Translations under genes and position numbers: made by a program
Notes under the pieces: generated by a model
Database searches by the model: none
What the model was told of the DNA's origin: nothing
What the model saw: the letters and a program-made list of their open reading frames with translations, nothing else
From: an uncultured bacterium
GTDB lineage: Bacteria > Patescibacteriota > Minisyncoccia > Moranbacterales > GWC2-37-73
NCBI GenBank assembly: GCA_903861715.1
Contig: CAIOVI010000038.1
Location: 1-45,926, forward strand
DNA: 45,926 bases
Reading direction: 5' to 3'
Shown here: piece after piece, positions 29,904-38,036 of the stretch
Position numbering within the stretch: position 1 is the stretch's first letter
Layout of the letters: every line of letters begins with the position of its first letter

Positions 29904-32222
29904 ATGGATATTTTAGAAGGACTTAATGAAAATCAAAAAGAGGCAGTGACGACCGTGGATGGGCCACTGCTGATTATTGCGGGGGCGGGTTCTGGAAAAA
30001 CCAAGACGCTGACGCATCGGGTGGCCTTCTTGATCAAAAAGGCGGGCGTTTGGCCACGCAACATTTTGGCAGTGACTTTCACCAACAAGGCGGCGCAAGA
30101 AATGCGAGAAAGAATTATCCGAATTTTGCATCCGTATAACAACGAATTAAATTCGAATCCCATTCGATATAGTTTGTATGGAAATTTGGATCTGCCCACC
30201 ATTGGCACTTTTCACGCCATTTGCTCCATGATTCTGCGCAGTGAAATTGAAGTTTTGGGTTATGCTAAGACTTTCAACATCATTGATGATCAAGATCAGC
30301 AAGCTTTGGTGAAAAAAATTCTCAAGCAGCTGGAAATTGATCCGCAGCAGTTTAATCCGCGGGCAATTCTTTCGGCGATTAGCAAGGAAAAAAATGAATT
30401 GGTGACGGCCGAGCAATTCGCTCAGCAAATCGGCGGATACTATGAAGAAATTGTTTCCAGGGTTTTCAATGCCTATCAAAAACAACTGCGAGAAAACAAC
30501 AGTCTTGATTTTGATGACATCATCATGTTGACCGCGCAGTTGTTTCAGAATTTTCCGCACATTTTGGAAAAATATCAGCAGCGTTTTCGCTATATCATGG
30601 TGGACGAATATCAAGATACCAACCGGGCGCAGTATGTGCTGATAAACTTGCTGGCGAGCAAACATCGCAATCTTTGCGTAGTTGGTGACGACTGGCAGTC
30701 GATTTACAAGTTTAGAGGAGCTGACATTCAAAACATTTTGAATTTTGAAAAAGATTATGGCGAAACCAAAGTGATTCACTTGGAACAAAATTATCGCTCC
30801 AGTCAGGTGATTTTGGATGCCGCTTATGGCGTGATTTCGAAAAACATCAATCGTAAAGACAAAAAACTGTGGACGGAAAAGGAAAGTGGTCATTTGGTCT
30901 GCTCATATGAAGCTCAGGACGAAAGGGATGAAGCGGAGTTTATTGCCAAGGAAATTCAAGCCAAAGCCAAGGGCATTTTCAAAAATTTCGTGGTGCTTTA
31001 TCGCACCAATGCGCAGTCGCGCACGTTGGAGGAAATTTTTCTGCAAAAATCGATTCCGTATCGCATCATTGGGGGAATTAAATTTTATCAACGCAAAGAA
31101 GTCAAGGACATGGTGGCGTATCTGCGTTTGATTTTGAACAATAATGATAGTATTTCTTTGGCGCGCATTGTCAATGAACCACGTCGCGCAATTGGTGAGG
31201 TGACTTTGAAAAAATGGTTGACCTTTGCCAGGGAAGCGCAGGCTAATCCGATTGAAGCATCCTTGCAGATTGCAAATTCAAACTTAACCATTCCAAAATC
31301 AAAAGTGGATGAAATTTTGAAATTCTGTGAATTTGTGCGCCGGATGAAAGAGGTTCAGCCGCGAATTAAGTTGGCGGATTTCATCGAAAAAGTTTTCAAG
31401 GAAAGCGGTTATGAAAAAATGCTTTTAGCAGAGGGTCCAGAGGGGGAAATGCGCTGGGAGAATGTCAAAGAATTGGTTTCAGTGGCTCAGAAATACGATT
31501 CCGCCTCATCGGCGGACAAGTCACTAGCCTCATCGGCGGACAAGTCACTAGCCTCATCGGCGGACAAGTTGGCGAGTGTAGAATCGGTTGATGAGTTGAG
31601 TGCTTTTTTGGAAGAAGTTGCGCTGGCATCAGACGTTGATAATGTTGATCAAAATCAAGATGCCGTGCATTTGATGACGCTGCATAGTGCCAAAGGTTTG
31701 GAATTTCCAACGGTTTTCATTGTGGGTCTTGAAGAGGGAATTTTGCCCCACGCCAGAAGTTTGCTTTCCCACGCCGAAATGGAAGAAGAAAGACGACTGA
31801 TGTATGTGGGACTCACGCGAGCCAAGGAAAAAATATATTTGATCTTCACGCGCCAGCGCACGCTTTTCGGCATGGCTCAGATGAATGCGCCATCACGCTT
31901 TTTGGAAGATATTGAAGAAAAATTGCTTGAAAAAAAATCATATCGCGAAAAAGATCAAGCTTTTTTCAATTCACTTCTGGAAAAAAATTATCCCGTTTCA
32001 ACTGGCTTTCAGAATGCCAAGAAATATAAAAGCCTCGGGGCTGACAAGATTGTCACGGGCAAAAAAGAAAAAATTGAGCTTAAGGGTGGCGAGCGAGTTG
32101 CGCATCAAGAATTTGGTGATGGCATTGTGGTTTCAGCAGTTGGCGATGTGATTGTGGTGGCCTTCAAGAAAGCAGGAATCAAGAGGCTTAGTGCGGAGTT
32201 TGCGAAACTGAAAAAGCTCTAA
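29904..32222 (+). CDS. UvrD/PcrA-type superfamily 1 DNA helicase
   Basis: 772 residues. 3'-5' DNA helicase for repair and replication. Q-motif/motif I: LNENQKEAVTTVDGPLLIIAGAGSGKTKTLTHR; Ia NILAVTFTNKAAQEM; II VDEYQDTN; III VVGDDWQSIYKFRGAD; IV FVVLYRTNAQSR; V LMTLHSAKGLEFPTVFIVGLEEG; VI EERRLMYVGLTRAKEK. Around residues 533-556 three copies of SLASSADK (24 bp each) form an insert. C-terminal GERVAHQEFGDGIVVSAVGDVI is the PcrA tail that contacts RNA polymerase. Confidence 0.96.
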   Translation: MDILEGLNENQKEAVTTVDGPLLIIAGAGSGKTKTLTHRVAFLIKKAGVWPRNILAVTFTNKAAQEMRERIIRILHPYNNELNSNPIRYSLYGNLDLPTIGTFHAICSMILRSEIEVLGYAKTFNIIDDQDQQALVKKILKQLEIDPQQFNPRAILSAISKEKNELVTAEQFAQQIGGYYEEIVSRVFNAYQKQLRENNSLDFDDIIMLTAQLFQNFPHILEKYQQRFRYIMVDEYQDTNRAQYVLINLLASKHRNLCVVGDDWQSIYKFRGADIQNILNFEKDYGETKVIHLEQNYRSSQVILDAAYGVISKNINRKDKKLWTEKESGHLVCSYEAQDERDEAEFIAKEIQAKAKGIFKNFVVLYRTNAQSRTLEEIFLQKSIPYRIIGGIKFYQRKEVKDMVAYLRLILNNNDSISLARIVNEPRRAIGEVTLKKWLTFAREAQANPIEASLQIANSNLTIPKSKVDEILKFCEFVRRMKEVQPRIKLADFIEKVFKESGYEKMLLAEGPEGEMRWENVKELVSVAQKYDSASSADKSLASSADKSLASSADKLASVESVDELSAFLEEVALASDVDNVDQNQDAVHLMTLHSAKGLEFPTVFIVGLEEGILPHARSLLSHAEMEEERRLMYVGLTRAKEKIYLIFTRQRTLFGMAQMNAPSRFLEDIEEKLLEKKSYREKDQAFFNSLLEKNYPVSTGFQNAKKYKSLGADKIVTGKKEKIELKGGERVAHQEFGDGIVVSAVGDVIVVAFKKAGIKRLSAEFAKLKKL
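31501..31572 (+). repeat. 24-bp tandem repeat with palindromic core inside uvrD
   Basis: GCCTCATCGGCGGACAAGTC with ACTA is repeated three times (31503, 31527, 31551, the last partly different at its end). CCGCC-TCATC-GGCGG in the first unit is a hairpin. It encodes ASSADKSL repeatedly. Confidence 0.9.
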
Positions 32223-32399
32223 AAAGATACAATAACCAAGATACAAACACCAAACAAAATTCAATAATCAATTTTCAAATATTCAAACCCTTTGTATTTT
32301 TGGATATTGGAATTTGAAATTTGTTTGGTTATTGTATCTTGTCTCTTGGTTATTTAAGAACTATATTTGGTTATTGTATCTTCTATCTTTGTATCTTGG
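32223..32399. repeat. two-armed GATACAATAACC inverted repeat between uvrD and xer
   Basis: The left arm is AAGATACAATAACCAAGATA, CACCAAACAAAATTCAATAA. The right arm is GGAATTTGAAATTTGTTTGG and TTATTGTATCTTG, ending with repeats of TTGGTTATTGTATCTT. Sits between convergent gene ends, so it could also serve as a bidirectional terminator. Confidence 0.75.
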
Positions 32400-33326
32400 C
32401 TATTGCCTATGTCCCGTTCCGTGAAACTTCTGGTGCACTTGCTTGAGTTGTTGGTTGGTGACGTGGGTGTAGATTTGAGTGGTTGTAATTGATGAGTGGC
32501 CGAGCATGGTTTGGACGCTGCGGATGTCCGCGCCGTTGGAAAGCAGGTCAGTGGCAAAACTGTGTCGCAAGGTGTGAGGATGAACATCTTTAACTAGGCC
32601 AGCTTTGGCGGCATAAAACTTGACGATTCTTTGAATGGAACGAGGTGTGAGGCGTTTGCCGGCCGCTTCGTTTTTTTGTTTTTTGTCCCTGGAAACATGG
32701 ATGAAAAGGGCTGGATCAAGGTCCATTCTTTTGGACAGATATTTTTCCAGAAATTTTTTGGCGCTGTCGGAAACAAAAACGAGGCGAATTTTGTCGCCCT
32801 TGCCTTTCACGCTAAACTCTTGGCGCTCCAGATTGATTTGGTCGCGGTTGAGGCTGGCCAATTCCGAAACGCGCAGACCAGCTGAAAAAAGCAATTCCAA
32901 GATTGAGCGGTCACGCAGAGCTTTCAAATCAAGGGTGTTGGCGCAGTCCAAAAGTCGCTGGACTTCGTCGCCACTGAGAAATTCAATTTCGTGGCTGGGA
33001 TTTTTGCCAATTTCGATTTTTTCCGCAGCCAAGCTTTTGATGTCTCGCTTGGAAAGATATTTGAGAAAGCTTCGCACGGCAATCAGGTGATAGTTTTGAG
33101 TGCTTTTTTTGAGCTGACCTCCTTTGTCGTCAGTCAGTCGATTGAGATGGAGGCGATATTGCCGCACAAGTTCGGCCGTGATTTGCTCAGCTCTGGAAAT
33201 TTTGGCCCACAGCAAAAAACGTTTGAGATAGTGATGATAGTTCTCAATGGTTTTCTGGCTGCGACTTTTTTCGATTTCTAGATATTCAAGGAAGTCGGTT
33301 AGTAGTTTGTTGATAGAGGTTGGCAT
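32400..33326 (-). CDS. tyrosine recombinase XerC/XerD-like
   Basis: 308 residues from Met at 33326; the longer track ORF adds 20 residues (MISNFKFKIFEKS...) that are translated AT-rich repeat. Core-binding domain: LLTDFLEYLEIEKSRSQKTIENYHHYLKRFL. Catalytic domain: SAGLRVSEL with Arg, HPHTLRHSFATDLLSNGADIRSVQTMLGHSSITTTQIYTH with His-x-x-Arg, His and the nucleophile Tyr. All catalytic residues are present. It most likely resolves chromosome dimers; no dif site was identified. Confidence 0.93.
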   Translation of the reverse strand: MPTSINKLLTDFLEYLEIEKSRSQKTIENYHHYLKRFLLWAKISRAEQITAELVRQYRLHLNRLTDDKGGQLKKSTQNYHLIAVRSFLKYLSKRDIKSLAAEKIEIGKNPSHEIEFLSGDEVQRLLDCANTLDLKALRDRSILELLFSAGLRVSELASLNRDQINLERQEFSVKGKGDKIRLVFVSDSAKKFLEKYLSKRMDLDPALFIHVSRDKKQKNEAAGKRLTPRSIQRIVKFYAAKAGLVKDVHPHTLRHSFATDLLSNGADIRSVQTMLGHSSITTTQIYTHVTNQQLKQVHQKFHGTGHRQ

Positions 33327-33576
33327 AATTGCGATTGGCTTATTTTTTGATTTTTCGAAAATTTTAAATTTGAAATTTGAAATCAATTTTCAATGATTAA
33401 ATTTTAAAACATTAAAAACTTATCATTTTTCATTAATTTTAAACTTTAAACTTAAAAATTTAAATTCAGCGCATTGGCGCTGGCTTCATTCTACTCTATT
33501 TTTCAATTTCCAAGAAATGAAGTGGTTAAAAATGCCTTTTTAAAGCCTAAAAATGGCATTTGGGGCAAAAATTCCT
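33327..33576. other. AT-rich spacer between xer and the LysM-CHAP gene
   Basis: It is made of degenerate AAATTTGAAATTTGAAAT, TTTTAAACTTTAAACTTAAA words. No gene or convincing promoter for xer is visible. The part nearest 33576 leads into the LysM-CHAP promoter. Confidence 0.5.
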
Positions 33577-33604
33577 TTGACAAAAGCTGAGGGAGGTATA
33601 TACT
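33577..33604 (+). promoter_or_regulatory. strong promoter of the LysM-CHAP gene
   Basis: A perfect TTGACA (33577-33582) and TATACT (33599-33604), 16 bases apart. The transcript would start near 33611, leaving a leader of about 150-230 bases. Confidence 0.8.
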
Positions 33605-33642
33605 TGAAGGAAGTTAAAAATTAAGACTGCGAACTATGAAAC

Positions 33643-33720
33643 AACTGTGAACCCCGTTTAAATGCGGGCTCAGATCCTGAAATAAATTCCCGTCAAAGGC
33701 GGGCAAACAGGATGACAGTT
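33643..33720 (+). ncRNA. three-stem structured leader RNA (riboswitch candidate)
   Basis: P1: AACTGT (33643-33648)/ACAGTT (33715-33720). P2: CCCG-TTTAAATG-CGGG (33653-33668). P3: ATCCTG (33674-33679)/CAGGAT (33708-33713), with a nested CCCG-TCAAAGG-CGGG (33689-33703). P1 encloses P2 and P3, a compact junction. It is placed between a strong promoter and a cell wall hydrolase gene. c-di-AMP riboswitches often precede such genes, but the ydaO consensus is not recognisable here. Possibly a new class. Confidence 0.55.
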
Positions 33721-33842
33721 ATTATTCTAAAATCGCTTGTCAATCGAAAGGATTTTCACTTATTAGTAAAAAAAGCCTTTTTTCTTATCTTAGGGATTTT
33801 TTTGCCAAGCTTGATTTTGCTGAGCTAAACACGAAGCTTCAT

Positions 33843-34973
33843 TTGAAGCAGCGGGCGATAGCCAGCTATATCAAACAGCGCAGAACCCTGAAACTGCTTC
33901 ATCTCCTGCGAAATTATTCTGCTATTGCCGTGGTGGTTTCAAGCGCACTGCTTGTTTCCGCCACCAACGTCGCTTCCGGAAAAGGAAACGGCAGTTTTTT
34001 GTTTGGCTATTTGGACGGAAGTTCACAAGCAGCTGGCAACACCAGTGGAAAAATCAATGGTCAAATTAGTCGCAAAAATGACCTGGCGCTGGTGCCACTT
34101 TCAAAATCAAGCACTGCTATTGACCCAACTGCCAAAGATGAGGCCGAAAGTCAGAGTCTCATCAAAAATCAAGGTATCATGAGCGCTACGGCGGCCAGTC
34201 CAATGAAAGATCCAGAACAAGACGGAGGCGTCAAGATGTATGTGGTGCAAGAGGGTGACACGCTGGGCTCAATTGCGACCAAAAATAAAGTTTCGGTCAA
34301 TACGATTTTGTGGGCCAATGATATTAGCAATGCCGATCAAATCAAACCTGGCGACACCCTCTTCATTTTGCCAGTTTCTGGCATTCAATACACCATTAAA
34401 GCTGGCGACACAATTGACACTATCGCAGCCAAGTTTAAAGCCGAAAAAGACAAGATTATTGCTTTCAATGATTTGCCAGCCAATGGCGACGTGGAAGTTG
34501 GCAAGGATATTGTGATTCCTGATGGACAAGGCACAGCGCCAGCGCCTGTTGCTCCAAGCACTCCGTCAACTCCCGCTGGAGTCATTGCGCCTCGTCAATA
34601 TGCCAACACCACTGGTGGCACACCCGAAGTTTCCAGCGGCAATCTTTTGTCTGGCAAGGCTGGCAATGGGCACGGCTTTCCATACGGATATTGCACTTGG
34701 TATGTGGCGCAAAAACGCTATGTGCCGTGGAGCGGCAATGCTGGAACTTGGCTTTATCATGCCAAAGCAGGAGGCTATGCCACGGGACGCACCCCAAAAG
34801 TTGGCGCAATTATGGTGACCACGGAAAATCGCTATTACGGTCACGTGGCCTATGTGGAAAAAGTCAGTGGCGACACCATCACGGTCAGCGAAATGAACTA
34901 CGCTGGTTTTGCCAAGGTTGATCGCCGAGTTTTGTCGGCTTCAAGTCGGGTGGTGAAAGGATTCATTTATTAA
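33843..34973 (+). CDS. LysM-CHAP peptidoglycan hydrolase
   Basis: 376 residues from the TTG at 33843. A signal/anchor helix (YSAIAVVVSSALLVSATNVA), a Ser/Asn-rich linker, LysM 1 (YVVQEGDTLGSIATKNKVSVNTILWANDI...LFILP), LysM 2 (YTIKAGDTIDTIAAKFKAEKDKIIAFNDL...IVIP), a Pro/Ala linker, and a CHAP amidase/endopeptidase domain (GYCTWYVAQKR...GHVAYVEKV...SEMNY) with catalytic Cys and His. The start is uncertain: the frame is open back to 33681, and AAAGGA precedes an ATT at 33762 by about 9 bases, so a longer N-terminus with a non-standard start is possible. Confidence 0.88.
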   Translation: MKQRAIASYIKQRRTLKLLHLLRNYSAIAVVVSSALLVSATNVASGKGNGSFLFGYLDGSSQAAGNTSGKINGQISRKNDLALVPLSKSSTAIDPTAKDEAESQSLIKNQGIMSATAASPMKDPEQDGGVKMYVVQEGDTLGSIATKNKVSVNTILWANDISNADQIKPGDTLFILPVSGIQYTIKAGDTIDTIAAKFKAEKDKIIAFNDLPANGDVEVGKDIVIPDGQGTAPAPVAPSTPSTPAGVIAPRQYANTTGGTPEVSSGNLLSGKAGNGHGFPYGYCTWYVAQKRYVPWSGNAGTWLYHAKAGGYATGRTPKVGAIMVTTENRYYGHVAYVEKVSGDTITVSEMNYAGFAKVDRRVLSASSRVVKGFIY

Positions 34974-35074
34974 ACTCCTACGAAATTACAAAATTATTAC
35001 AAAAATACAAAAAGACCCTACGAATTTACAAATCAGTTACAAATCTACAAATATACAAAAAAAAAGCATATTAT

Positions 35075-35112
35075 GAAAAAATCGCACTCCGAAATATGGG
35101 TGCGGTTTTTTT
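35075..35112 (+). terminator. terminator after the LysM-CHAP gene
   Basis: CGCACTCC and GGGTGCG pair across GAAATAT with one bulge, followed by seven T. The 100 bases before it are degenerate CTACGAAATTACAAAATTATTAC-type words. Confidence 0.75.
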
Positions 35113-35150
35113 GTGGCAAGGTTTAGAGTTATATTAAAATAAATTTAGAG

Positions 35151-35202
35151 CACTGGTGGTTGCAAGGAGGCTCAACCTCCATAATGGAGGTTGAGCCTCC
35201 AA
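35151..35202 (+). repeat. 35-bp hairpin repeat family, copy 2
   Basis: GGAGGCTCAACCTCC-ATAAT-GGAGGTTGAGCCTCC (35166-35200) with tail CACTGGTGGTTGCAA. Same orientation as copy 1. A degenerate ACAATGTAACAATGT repeat follows at about 35242, like the one before rplS. Confidence 0.9.
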
Positions 35203-35301
35203 TGGCTAGGCTATTAATTGAAACGTCTTATTGTATTTAGACAATGTAACAATGTAACAATTTGAGCCAAAAGGGCTATGGGTTTTTGGGGAAAAATGTG
35301 C

Positions 35302-35307
35302 TATACT
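35302..35307 (+). promoter_or_regulatory. -10 box for the VirB6-like gene
   Basis: TATACT, 16 bases before the ATG at 35323. It lies inside the ORF of the track (start 35278), so the true start should be downstream. Confidence 0.5.
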
Positions 35308-35322
35308 TTCTTTGCAAAGTTA

Positions 35323-37986
35323 ATGAAAAAAATCCTGATGAATTGGATTTTCAAAAACAAAAAAACACCTAGTGAAAAGCTGGCTTTTCTGCGTTTTTTC
35401 GAAAACAAAAAAGCCTCACAAGGAAAAAGAACCAAAGGGATTCTGTTGGCTTTCTTTTTGGTGAGTGGATTTTTGTTTTTTCAAACTAAGAATGTGAAAG
35501 CTGCAGATTCAAATTGTTTGTGTTTCACGGGAACAGTTGGAAACTCTGGCGGAGCCTCATCTTTCAAAAAATCAGGGGATCCTTTTAATGTTTCAGCTGT
35601 GTCCATTTGTCAAGCTCAATGTGCATCAAATGGTGCTAATGCTTATTGTTTCGATGCAAATTCTCTCACTTTCGCAACTGGTTGCGTGTTGGGAAATAAC
35701 GTGCTTACTACTTCTGCGAGCAGTGGCGCCACCCTTAAAACGACTGTTACGAACTCTGATCCGACTGCTAATCTCAGCACCACTGGAAAGATTAATAACA
35801 CAGAAACAGCCCAGGCCGTTTGTTCTGTCGGAGCTTCAACAGTCAAGTTGGATTTAGTAGAGGCTTTTAAGTGTATCCTTTATAGTGTGTTGCAAGGTTT
35901 GGGTTGGATTTTTGGGATTGTAGCTTCTCTTTTCCAGTGGGTGGTTGATCCAGTAAATATCTCAGGTGGAGCAGGAATGCTCAATAAGCCAGAAGTTAAA
36001 AATGTTTGGATCATGGTGCGTGACACCCTAAACATGACTTTCATCATGGTGCTGCTTTTTGCAGCTTTCTGCACCGTGTTTCAAGTGGACAAATGGAATT
36101 TGAAAAAAGTTTGGCTGAACATTTTGATCAACGCCTTGCTGGTCAATTTCAGTTTCCCAATTGCCAGAATTTTCATCGACATTTCCAACGTGGCGATGTA
36201 TTATTTCTTGAATCATTTGTTCACTGGCACTGGTGGTGGCAGTGGTTCAGCTATTATGGCTAGCTTCGGAGATCAGGCCAAGCTCGGAGTGTTGCTGAAG
36301 GCCGATGACTATGCCAAGGCAGATATGACCTATCTTTTAGCAGCAATCATCTTTACTTTTATTTTGGGATTGACTTTGTTGGTTTTGGCGGTGATGTTTG
36401 TCATTAGGTTGGTAGCACTTACTATTTTACTTATGTTTTCCCCAATTGGTTTTGTGGGCTTCATTTTCCCCGGGACCAGCAAATTTGCTAGTGATTGGTG
36501 GGACAATCTTTTCAAAAATGCTTTTTTCGGGCCAATCATGGTGTTCATGATGATGGTGGCGCTGACCATTATGAAAGCTGCACCAATTGAAACTTTTAAT
36601 GCTGCTGCCAGTGGCAACGTTGCAGCCTCGCAAGTAAACTGGATTGCTAAAGCAGCTTATTATTCAATTCCAATTATTGTTTTGTGGACAGCCATGGGGA
36701 TTTCTCAATCCATGGGAATCGCTGGGGCTTCGGCAGTCGTGGGGAAAGCTCAGGGCTTTGCTGGAAAAGTTGGCAGTTGGTTTACTACTAAGCCGATTGG
36801 TTTAATAGGAAAGGGAGCAAAAATGGGAGCTGTTTCTTCGGCCAAATGGGCTGAGCGTAATATTTTGGGAGAGAAACTCAGTCCAAGAGCCTGGATGGCT
36901 GCCTGGAAAGAGCGTGGTGATGAAGCTGAAAAAAGATTTTTGGGTAAAGCAACTGGAGGCGCTCGGGACCGTTTAAATATGATAATGGAAGGCGCTAAGA
37001 CAGATTATCGACAGCTTGCAATCGATAAGGGTGTTATGGAACGTCGGAAAGAAATGGCTGACTCAACAGAGCACACTTCTTATTGGATGAATAACTTGGT
37101 TGGTATGGTTGGTGAAGATTCTGATCGTGCCAGAAAAGACATCAAATCATTTATGGGAATTGCTTTTAAGAACAGAGATCAAGATGAGATTATGAAATTT
37201 GTTAGGGATAATTATACTAAGAAATTTTTGGCTGGTGGTAAATCTTTTAGTGAAATTGGCATAAAGGAGGACGAATTAGGTGTGAGTTCTTGGAATGTTG
37301 ACCAAGTCGTTGCAAGAATGTTAGAAGCCTCAAAAGAAAGCAAAAAGCAAGTCGACAAAACCCTGCTTGATTTAGGTGAGATAGCTGCTGGCAATGGGTC
37401 AGTTGGCTATGGCGGGGCTGATTATGATGCAGATGGCAAGTTAGTAGTAGCAGAGGACAAAGCTCAGCAGGCAGCTACGGTTGTTGGAAAACTTGCAACC
37501 ACGGGTGATGCTCAGGAGTTGGCTAGAAAAATTCATCGCAATAATATCACTGCTGAAATTCAAGAAGATGAAATTATAGATGGCAAAAAAACAGGTAAGA
37601 AAAGAGACGTTATGGTTATTAATCCTGAGTTTGATGAAATGGTTAGGCAGGGTGTCTTGACAACAGTTAAGGATCATGTGAATAGACATAATGGTTCATT
37701 TCTGGATCAAGTTGGAAGAGACGACCGTGCTTTAAAAGGTATGCGAGAACGCTTGAATAAATTGAAAGATATAGGAGGTGATGTATGGGATGCAGATGAT
37801 AGAAAAGTTCTTAAAAATCAGAAGATCACTGAAGAAGAGTACAGGAATGGGATGGCATGGGTTGATAGTATTGAGACTTTTGCAAAAACTGGAGCGAAGG
37901 GTGGACCCTTAAAGCCCAAAACAGAAGAGCAAGAAAAGCCTAAGGCTATCCTCGTTGATGCCAAAGGTCGCCCAATGAGTTCGTAA
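35323..37986 (+). CDS. VirB6/TrbL-like membrane protein
   Basis: 887 residues from ATG 35323. Residues about 30-60 contain a signal-like helix (ILLAFFLVSGFLFFQTKNVKA). A Cys-containing outer segment follows (NCLCFTGTVG, CQAQCASNG). Five or more membrane helices follow, including TLNMTFIMVLLFAAFCTVFQV, LNILINALLVNFSFPIARIFI, YLLAAIIFTFILGLTLLVLAVMFVIRLVALTILLMFSPIGFVGF and FFGPIMVFMMMVALTIM; this is the VirB6/TrbL core. The last 380 residues are charged and helical, probably cytoplasmic. Likely the channel part that goes with VirB4 and PrgI at 19-22 kb. Confidence 0.82.
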   Translation: MKKILMNWIFKNKKTPSEKLAFLRFFENKKASQGKRTKGILLAFFLVSGFLFFQTKNVKAADSNCLCFTGTVGNSGGASSFKKSGDPFNVSAVSICQAQCASNGANAYCFDANSLTFATGCVLGNNVLTTSASSGATLKTTVTNSDPTANLSTTGKINNTETAQAVCSVGASTVKLDLVEAFKCILYSVLQGLGWIFGIVASLFQWVVDPVNISGGAGMLNKPEVKNVWIMVRDTLNMTFIMVLLFAAFCTVFQVDKWNLKKVWLNILINALLVNFSFPIARIFIDISNVAMYYFLNHLFTGTGGGSGSAIMASFGDQAKLGVLLKADDYAKADMTYLLAAIIFTFILGLTLLVLAVMFVIRLVALTILLMFSPIGFVGFIFPGTSKFASDWWDNLFKNAFFGPIMVFMMMVALTIMKAAPIETFNAAASGNVAASQVNWIAKAAYYSIPIIVLWTAMGISQSMGIAGASAVVGKAQGFAGKVGSWFTTKPIGLIGKGAKMGAVSSAKWAERNILGEKLSPRAWMAAWKERGDEAEKRFLGKATGGARDRLNMIMEGAKTDYRQLAIDKGVMERRKEMADSTEHTSYWMNNLVGMVGEDSDRARKDIKSFMGIAFKNRDQDEIMKFVRDNYTKKFLAGGKSFSEIGIKEDELGVSSWNVDQVVARMLEASKESKKQVDKTLLDLGEIAAGNGSVGYGGADYDADGKLVVAEDKAQQAATVVGKLATTGDAQELARKIHRNNITAEIQEDEIIDGKKTGKKRDVMVINPEFDEMVRQGVLTTVKDHVNRHNGSFLDQVGRDDRALKGMRERLNKLKDIGGDVWDADDRKVLKNQKITEEEYRNGMAWVDSIETFAKTGAKGGPLKPKTEEQEKPKAILVDAKGRPMSS

Positions 37987-38036
37987 AAAAAATAAAAGGT
38001 ATTTTTAAAATTTTTTGAATTTATATAAAAATAAAA

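Noticed and set aside
30147-30893. 248-residue minus-strand ORF opposite uvrD
   Set aside because: Antisense shadow of the conserved helicase motifs, no domain recognised.
31501-31572. CRISPR-like or minisatellite array
   Set aside because: Repeats are tandem without spacers, in frame inside uvrD, and encode a simple loop.
33643-33720. c-di-AMP (ydaO) riboswitch
   Set aside because: Gene context fits, but the conserved ydaO sequence blocks are not recognisable, so only a structured leader is claimed.
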